Source: Chloroflexota bacterium (GTDB lineage: Bacteria > Chloroflexota > Dehalococcoidia > Lucifugimonadales > Australimonadaceae). Taken from it: a stretch of DNA of 64,000 bases. Below the pieces are notes generated by a model that did not search any database, was not told where the DNA came from, and saw only the letters and a list, made by a program, of their open reading frames with translations. Within the stretch, counting starts at the first letter, position 1. The number at the start of each line of letters is the position of its first letter. The stretch is taken from the NCBI GenBank assembly GCA_028874795.1, contig JAPPHT010000030.1:1-64000 (forward strand), given 5' to 3'. Made by a program: the position numbers and the translations under genes. Positions 60,301 to 64,000 of this stretch are shown here, piece after piece.

Positions 60301-60727
60301 CGACGACCACTCCTGTGCCGTGGCAACGGATAGCAGTGTCGCATGCTGGGGCAGCAATGCGTCCGGCAAGTCGAGGGTGCCCGATGGGACCTACCAGAGT
60401 GTAAGCGCCGGCGATTATCACACCTGCGCCATTGCAACTGACGACACCATTGCGTGCTGGGGATACAACAAGTACGGCCAGGTCGACGGACCTGCCGGAA
60501 CTTATCTGAGCGTGAGCATTGGAGAGTTTCACACCTGCGCCGTAACAACCGACAACAACGTTGTCTGCTGGGGCAACGAGCGGGGCGGCAGGTGCGATGC
60601 TCCCACTGGGACGTACCAGAGCATTGCAGTCTATTCCGATCACACAGTGGCCATTGCCACGGACGGCACTCTTGTCGCATGGCCTGGTCTGCCCGAAGGC
60701 GTGACCTGGGGAGGCGGGGACCAATAG
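57308..60727 (+). CDS. secreted FN3 / RCC1-like repeat protein
   Basis: A 1139-aa exported protein. Residues 1-22 are a signal peptide (VFLSVLIALLAGASTVLAQG). Next come an FN3-type domain (about 28-115), two Ig-like repeats with the G(A/E)xxxGETLxADTxxI...D(G)L core, another FN3 domain (about 345-435) and a third Ig-like repeat. Residues 548-1139 are sixteen 37-residue RCC1-like units of the form HTCAIATDDTIxCWG...GxxxAPxGTY; the last is degenerate. Each has two Cys, likely a disulfide outside the cell. There is no clear Shine-Dalgarno at ATG 57308; a longer frame exists upstream. It is probably a surface or adhesive beta-propeller. The 3' 437 bp overlap the recombinase frame on the opposite strand. 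Confidence 0.85.
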   Translation: MPPFVFLSVLIALLAGASTVLAQGATPDTPDRPTGTAVFIGGVDLEWNDVTGADSYDVQLYRNGQWIDLPGDGVEIAFYGAGAIVSGLDPGDTLWFQVRARNAHGPSDWSDYFQMASTSQYEQGRQPRPDNVPASGAPVISGEEEVGETLTADTGAIEDTNGLERVEFRFQWVSNNGGADTVIANATDSSYTLVAADEGNTIKVRVDFTDRGGYSESLTSAATGSVNPAGEGDGDGRSSRNSPATGAPTISGTALVGETLAADTSGIADSDGMTNVQFSYQWIRNDGSTDTEITGAAGSEYTLAAADKGNTIKVEVSFTDDAGNDETLTSAATAEVASKPAAPSRPTVESVAHNSVTIAWDDPGDTSITGYQVLRRNPAIHDSGVFDVIEDDTGSSDTAYTDATVAPETTYRYRVKARNAHGLSEWSEPAARFTTPADPTPPNTAPTGLPTIMGTAQVGETLSADTSGIVDGDGLTNVSYSYQWISNDGNSDSDIADATGSSYILVAADEGKTIKVKVSFTDDNGNSETLTSALTGTVATPTEPERTFVELSGGSFHMCGIATDGSLHCWGENHRGQIDPPEGEYKTLASGSVHTCAIATDGSIDCWGWDTFNQATPPTGTFKSIASHSRHSCAIATDHTIACWGYHSFAQNASPPGTYKSMAIGWEHTCTIMTDDTISCWGLNDHGEGNFPSGTYKAITAGFVHTCAIRSDDSVICRGMNNRGQTRAPAGSYVSISAGEYHTCAIATDDTITCWGDSRSGKTDAPGGTYQSILARRNHTCAIATDDSVSCWGENSSGQTDTPASAFKDVALSNEHTCGIATDGTVKCWGWNIDARADTPAGTYQSAAMGREHACAIATDNTISCWGSNEFGQADAPAGTYQHFATGYYHTCAIGTGDTIACWGYSGHGQTNAPSGTYQSIAAGFDHTCAIATDDTVSCWGLSANGRTIAPTGTYKALSAGSAHTCALATDDTITCWGDNREGQADAPTGTYQSISAGDDHSCAVATDSSVACWGSNASGKSRVPDGTYQSVSAGDYHTCAIATDDTIACWGYNKYGQVDGPAGTYLSVSIGEFHTCAVTTDNNVVCWGNERGGRCDAPTGTYQSIAVYSDHTVAIATDGTLVAWPGLPEGVTWGGGDQ
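58949..60724 (+). repeat. sixteen 111-bp RCC1-like coding repeats
   Basis: The RCC1 section is exactly 16 units of 37 codons (1776 bp) with no spacing change. Units vary mostly at WG-xxx-GQ positions, while HTCAIATDD is strongly kept, so DNA identity is highest there. Fifteen units keep the CWG-type core (unit 5 has CRG), and unit 16 loses the Cys residues and ends the protein. Confidence 0.88.
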
Positions 60728-62318
60728 GCACTGGTACCCCTGACTGGACGAAATCGAGAACGGAAGTTCCCTCACTCCTCGCCCCGTCCGTCGGCATTGG
60801 TATCGTATAGGTCAGTTCGGTCTCGTTCCCCGCTATCTCGATGCCCTTCACGAAGTTCCGGATCAGCGCCTTCCGCTCGGGGAACGTACCGTCTTCAAGC
60901 AGGCTGCGAAAGTCTGCTACGTACTCCTTGATCTCCTCGCTGGTCGGTAGATCCACCTTCCGCTGTTCCAACCGCCACGCTGCCTCTTCACGCGCCGCCA
61001 GCAACTGCTCCTCACGATGACGAAGCTGCAATATCCGGGGCGACAGGGCTTCAAGCGTTAGCGCACTCTTCTCCAGCGCTTCGTACAGCCGCTCCAGCCT
61101 ACTCGCCACGTCCTGTAACTCCGCATCTATCGACTGCAGCTGGCCCGCGTACTCCCCGGCCAAGCCATCCACCTCCTCCGCCACGAGTGCCACCAACTCG
61201 GTAATCGTCTCATCCGTCAGTATCCGCTCGCGGATGCGCGCCACTATGAAGTCCTCCATCTTGGTCGCGTTCAGGTACTGCGCCTCGCACGAACCAGCCC
61301 CGTCCCGGTGCAGCCTCCCGCACACGTAGTACGCGTACTTGCCGCTCTTCGCGCCCTGCGCGGTGTACAGACTCCCACATACTCCACACCGCAGCAGGCC
61401 GCTCAGCAGGAACTTGCTCCCCACCCGGGCAGGTCGCTGCACCTTCGGTGCTCGCTCGTGCAGGCCCTGCTGCACCCGGTCGAACACCTCGCGCGGGACC
61501 AGCGCCTCCCATGCCCCCTCGACGCGCACCGGCTGAGGCGGCGTATCTCCCTTGCTTGTCAGGCCCCATACCGCCGTTCCCGTGTACGCCTCGTTCGTCA
61601 GCACGTAGTGCAACCCGCCCTTGTGCCAGCGCCTTCCCTTGTTCGTGATCCCGCGACCGTTCAACTCGTGGCAGATCTCCTTCAGTCCATGACCGCGCTG
61701 AGAGAGCTCAAACACCTCCCGCACCACCGGAGCGCTGGCAGGGTCCGGCACCAGCGTTGGACGCTCCTTCGCGCCGTCGCTCACCTTCACCTTCCGGTAG
61801 CCGAACGGCGCCTTCGACCCCAGGAAGAATCCTCGCGAGGCAGCCTCACGCATCCCCCGCAAAACGTCCTGGGCAAGATTCTCGCTGTAGAACTCATCCA
61901 CGGACTCGATGATCGCCTCCATCAGCTTGCCTGTCGGCGTGTCGTCCGCATGCTCGGTGATGGAGACGACGCGGATGCCTTTCCTCCTCAGCATCGACTT
62001 GAACGCCACCGCGTGCTCGCGCTTGCGCGTGAACCTCGAGAATTTCCACACGAGGATCACGTTGAACGGAGCTTGGACGCCACTCCCCTCCTCGATCATC
62101 TCCCTGAACTGCGGCCGGTCGGCTATACGCCCGCTCTCCGCCTCGTCGACGTATTCGCGCACCACGCGGTAGCCGTTCGCCCTCGCATAATCGCGCAGCG
62201 CCCGCAACTGGGCAGACACCGAGAGGTCGATGTCCTGCCGGTCGCTGGAGACCCGCGCATACAAGGCAGCCGGGGTAAGTGGTTGGTGTTGATCCTTCAT
62301 GCCGTTTCGCTTTTCCAT
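60291..62318 (-). CDS. large serine recombinase with run-on C-terminus
   Basis: A 675-codon frame. Residues 15-160 are the resolvase catalytic domain (LYARVSSDRQ, catalytic Ser24; LVWKFSRFTR), 165-290 the recombinase DNA-binding domain (PFGYRK), 300-360 a zinc ribbon (LRCGVCG...YYVCGRLHRDGAGSC) and 390-470 a coiled coil. True family sequence ends near residue 525 (TYTIPMP...VLDFVQSGVP). The final 145 residues are the antisense of the RCC1 repeats and look like random Cys/Arg-rich translation, so the original stop seems lost. Large serine recombinases integrate or excise phages and mobile elements. The start is uncertain: no strong site precedes either ATG. Confidence 0.85.
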   Translation of the reverse strand: MEKRNGMKDQHQPLTPAALYARVSSDRQDIDLSVSAQLRALRDYARANGYRVVREYVDEAESGRIADRPQFREMIEEGSGVQAPFNVILVWKFSRFTRKREHAVAFKSMLRRKGIRVVSITEHADDTPTGKLMEAIIESVDEFYSENLAQDVLRGMREAASRGFFLGSKAPFGYRKVKVSDGAKERPTLVPDPASAPVVREVFELSQRGHGLKEICHELNGRGITNKGRRWHKGGLHYVLTNEAYTGTAVWGLTSKGDTPPQPVRVEGAWEALVPREVFDRVQQGLHERAPKVQRPARVGSKFLLSGLLRCGVCGSLYTAQGAKSGKYAYYVCGRLHRDGAGSCEAQYLNATKMEDFIVARIRERILTDETITELVALVAEEVDGLAGEYAGQLQSIDAELQDVASRLERLYEALEKSALTLEALSPRILQLRHREEQLLAAREEAAWRLEQRKVDLPTSEEIKEYVADFRSLLEDGTFPERKALIRNFVKGIEIAGNETELTYTIPMPTDGARSEGTSVLDFVQSGVPVPIGPRLPRSRLRADQAMRQECRPWQWPLCDRNRLQCSGTSQWEHRTCRPARCPSRQRCCRLLRRRCETLQCSRSDKFRQVRRPGRTCCIPSTQWCRQLQWRRCDNRRRLHSGRSHRAPSTCRTHCCPSMRHCYPLPRHRSGRRQR

Positions 62319-62378
62319 TACACGTGGACCTGCCCACGAGTGGTCTCTGTTCCGTTCACGAGGCCTATCCCCGCACTC

Positions 62379-62714
62379 CTACTCGTTCACCAGAACGTCG
62401 ATCGTGGTGCCCAGCGCGCTCGCTATGCGCGAGAGCGCTGAGGCCGACCCCGCCTTGCGCCCCCGCTCGATATCCGAGAGATACCCGATCGCAAGCCCCG
62501 CCTTCGCCGACAGTGCGGTCAACGTAAGGCCTTGGTGCTTCCGAAAGGCAATGATCGGTCGCTCACCATTGAGCATGGCAAGGGCCACCTCGTGGGGAAT
62601 GCGGACGCCGTCATCCGCTTCGAGCGCCGTCAACCGGTCCTCAAGTTCGCCGTTGCGCTGAACGAGCGCGTCGTATTCCTGCCTCGACAGGGTCACCGTC
62701 TCCCCGCTAGTCAT
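62379..62714 (-). CDS. XRE-family antitoxin
   Basis: A 111-aa protein. Residues 50-108 form a helix-turn-helix of the Cro/CI type (LTALSAKAGLAIGYLSDIERGRK). The N-terminal half (SRQEYDALVQRNGELEDRLTALE) looks like a short coiled coil for dimerisation or toxin binding. Its ATG sits inside the end of the RelE-type toxin gene (8-nt overlap), so translation is coupled and it should neutralise the toxin and repress the pair. ATG 62714 is preferred over the TTG two codons upstream; GGAGCG precedes it. Confidence 0.85.
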   Translation of the reverse strand: MTSGETVTLSRQEYDALVQRNGELEDRLTALEADDGVRIPHEVALAMLNGERPIIAFRKHQGLTLTALSAKAGLAIGYLSDIERGRKAGSASALSRIASALGTTIDVLVNE

Positions 62715-62976
62715 AAGCAACGCTCCTGTGCCTGATTCTCAGGACGACCATCAATGGGTTCTCGCCACCCTCGACGGCGAAGAGCACTCGATGGTCACCT
62801 ACGCGCAGGCGCCTGTATCTCTCGCCGGTGAGCGCAATCACCTGATTCGCAAGCGACGCCGGGTCACCTGCGTATTGCTCTATCTTGGCAATGATGCGCT
62901 CCCTGTCCCTCGATGCCAAGCGGTGCATGTCCCTGACTGCCCTGGCAGACCACTCGATTGTCAATCCACGCTCCAC
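62707..62976 (-). CDS. RelE/ParE-family toxin
   Basis: An 89-aa toxin of the RelE/ParE superfamily: WSARAVRDMHRL, ERIIAKIEQYAGDP and YRRLRVGDHRVLFAVEG, LRIRHRSVAYD show the typical alpha-beta core with basic C-terminal strand. RelE members cut mRNA on the ribosome; ParE members act on gyrase. Starts at GTG with no strong Shine-Dalgarno. Toxin-first order resembles HigBA-type operons. The palindrome CTATTT-TCCC-AAATAG lies 4 bp upstream. Confidence 0.85.
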   Translation of the reverse strand: MERGLTIEWSARAVRDMHRLASRDRERIIAKIEQYAGDPASLANQVIALTGERYRRLRVGDHRVLFAVEGGENPLMVVLRIRHRSVAYD

Positions 62977-62980
62977 GCAA

Positions 62981-62996
62981 CTATTTTCCCAAATAG
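62981..62996. promoter_or_regulatory. palindromic operator candidate of toxin-antitoxin operon
   Basis: CTATTT-TCCC-AAATAG is a perfect 6-bp inverted repeat just upstream of the toxin GTG. XRE antitoxins usually repress their operon at such sites. The AT-rich composition is unusual for the surroundings. Confidence 0.45.
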
Positions 62997-63142
62997 CGAA
63001 AGGTTGTCAAGGGTGAGGTGGCGAAGTCACATCCCGCAGGGCATCAGCGACGGCACGGGCGGAGGTTCACCCGCGATAGACTCTCTTCTGCTGTGCCGCC
63101 TCCGCGCGGCTATCCCTATCTCACCCCAGAGGAATTAGTTCC

Positions 63143-63434
63143 ATGCCCACGTTCAGCACGCTCCCCATGGCAGAGGCCGCGCAAAGAGCGCGACCGGCAA
63201 ACACGCCGCCCTGCTACAGGAGTACGTCGGCTACATCGAGCGTGCCGGGCCCGGCGAGGCGGCAGGCTTCAAGTGGCGGAGCGTGAGACGACCCAGGCGA
63301 TCCGGCGAAGGCTCAGTCCTGCGGCCGATGCGTTGGGAAGGCGATTGGAGTTCCGCCGGGCCCCTGACGCCGTCTACTTCTGGACGGGGGAGGGGCGGCG
63401 GCGCGGAAGGCCTCGCAAGAACCCCGTCGAATAG
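63143..63434 (+). pseudogene. frameshifted small gene, function unknown
   Basis: Three overlapping frames give one continuous-looking protein: MPTFSTLPMAEAA (first), then AKSATGKHAALLQEYVGYIERAG (second), then GRLQVAERETTQAIRRRLSPAA...DAVYFWTGEGRRRGRPRKNPVE (third). Two one-base losses would explain the shifts. The joined sequence has a helix-rich centre and a basic RRRGRPRKNP tail like an AT-hook. It is not recognised. GAGG lies about 9 nt upstream of the ATG. It could also reflect sequencing errors. Confidence 0.5.
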
Positions 63435-63495
63435 GGAGAGTGCTGGTCATTGAGAGGTGGCGATGCACTAGGGGCAGAGGAACTGCCACACCGCT

Positions 63496-63825
63496 TCACG
63501 CTCCAGCCCGTCCTTGGGGGTACAGTTGACCCGCTCGCCTTGCTGATGGAGAGGATGAACAGCAGCAAAAGGGGACGACCCACAGGTTCGAATCGGGCGG
63601 CCTGCCCCGCGGCCACTTAACGTTACCCTTGACGGGTCTCAGCGTGAAGTTGGCGCGGCGGCGCTCGTTCAGGTACAGGCCATCGAACGGCGGCGTGTTG
63701 CGGTGCGACCCTCTGCGCAGCGTCGGCCTCGGCCCGCTGCTGCGCTCGTCCACCCAGAACCCGAGGTCGAGCACCACTTGGCGCATCTTCCGGTAGTTCA
63801 TCCTTGTCGGCTGATTACTCACCAT
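63496..63825 (-). CDS. hypothetical small protein
   Basis: A 109-aa frame from ATG 63825, chosen because AGGAG lies about 9 nt upstream. Residues 1-65 (MNYRKMRQVVLDLGFWVDERSSG... FDGLYLNERRRANFTLRP) look protein-like; the last 25 are Cys/Ser-rich and doubtful. No domain recognised. It lies beside the frameshifted gene in the mobile-looking end of the window. Confidence 0.3.
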   Translation of the reverse strand: MVSNQPTRMNYRKMRQVVLDLGFWVDERSSGPRPTLRRGSHRNTPPFDGLYLNERRRANFTLRPVKGNVKWPRGRPPDSNLWVVPFCCCSSSPSARRAGQLYPQGRAGA

Positions 63826-64000
63826 CGCACAATCTCCTGCCATGGAGGCAGCAGGATAGTAGGGGCGGCTCGCAACGTTGTACATGGGTTGACCTCGGTG
63901 GTTCGGGCTGCTATGGACTAGCCGTTGCGCCCGGCAGTGGACGCGCAATGCCGAGGGGACACGGCGGGCACAGCGGTTTCTCACACCCTTGTGCCCTCTC

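Noticed and set aside
58949-60724. Possible CRISPR-like periodicity
   Set aside because: The period is coding (37 codons), repeats vary at many positions, and no unique spacers or cas genes exist.
63575-63600. GGTTCGAATC, a T-loop-like sequence
   Set aside because: Flanking bases do not form a T-stem, and no acceptor or anticodon arm fits a tRNA.

Overview
The window looks like a chromosomal region of a high-GC, free-living bacterium, most likely a Chloroflexota member of the SAR202/Dehalococcoidia type. The clues are the (PT)n linkers directly after the lipoprotein cysteine in both solute-binding proteins (CGADPTPTPVPT...), the many paralogous Rieske, CoA-transferase and amidohydrolase genes, and consistent GGAGG ribosome binding sites. 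The lineage is an inference from style; no marker gene or rRNA is present.

Bases 1-56,760 form one long catabolic region, apparently for aromatic, dicarboxylate or other oxygenated organic substrates. Layout: (i) 0.1-16.4 kb holds two RraA-type aldolases, RidA, a fused two-domain family III CoA-transferase, two single-domain CoA-transferases, a crotonase, hydrolases, an ACMSD-type amidohydrolase, a Gfo/Idh/MocA oxidoreductase, a class II aldolase, a PanB-like protein, a LigB-type extradiol dioxygenase and a bicupin. (ii) 16.4-19.7 kb is a minus-strand ABC importer (binding protein plus fused permease, no ATPase). (iii) 19.7-25.3 kb is a phthalate-like module: two Pht3-type Rieske oxygenases, two Pht5-type decarboxylases and a class II aldolase. 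(iv) 25.5-32 kb has two double-domain ABM monooxygenases, an amidohydrolase, an HpaB-type flavin hydroxylase and two meta-cleavage-product-type hydrolases. (v) 32-36.8 kb is a complete plus-strand ABC importer (ATPase, binding protein, permease). (vi) 36.8-56.8 kb contains two more LigB-type proteins, an SDR, two MFS transporters, six BphA/NDO-type Rieske alpha subunits with a single beta subunit, two MetE-like proteins, a third ABM pair protein, an unknown 195-aa protein and a third amidohydrolase.

Together the genes suggest uptake (ABC, MFS), ring hydroxylation or demethylation (Rieske, HpaB, ABM), ring opening (LigB-type, possibly cupins), C-C hydrolysis (MhpC-like), decarboxylation (amidohydrolase, Pht5-like), retro-aldol cleavage (RraA, class II aldolases) and CoA-thioester handling (CaiB-like, crotonase). 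No ferredoxin, ferredoxin reductase, flavin reductase or transcription factor was recognised among these genes.

Bases 57,300-64,000 differ: a secreted FN3/RCC1-like repeat protein, a large serine recombinase whose reading frame runs antisense into the repeat gene, a RelE/XRE toxin-antitoxin pair with a palindrome just upstream, and a frameshifted small gene. This looks like a mobile or recombination-prone edge. No tRNA, rRNA, CRISPR array or transposase was found.

The most unusual points are a 363-bp block identical by eye in two oppositely oriented Rieske genes, replacement of an expected iron-ligand histidine by glutamine in two of the three LigB-type proteins, strong stem-loops between binding-protein and permease genes in both ABC loci, and the recombinase/repeat-gene antisense junction. 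All motif assignments were made by eye without database searches.
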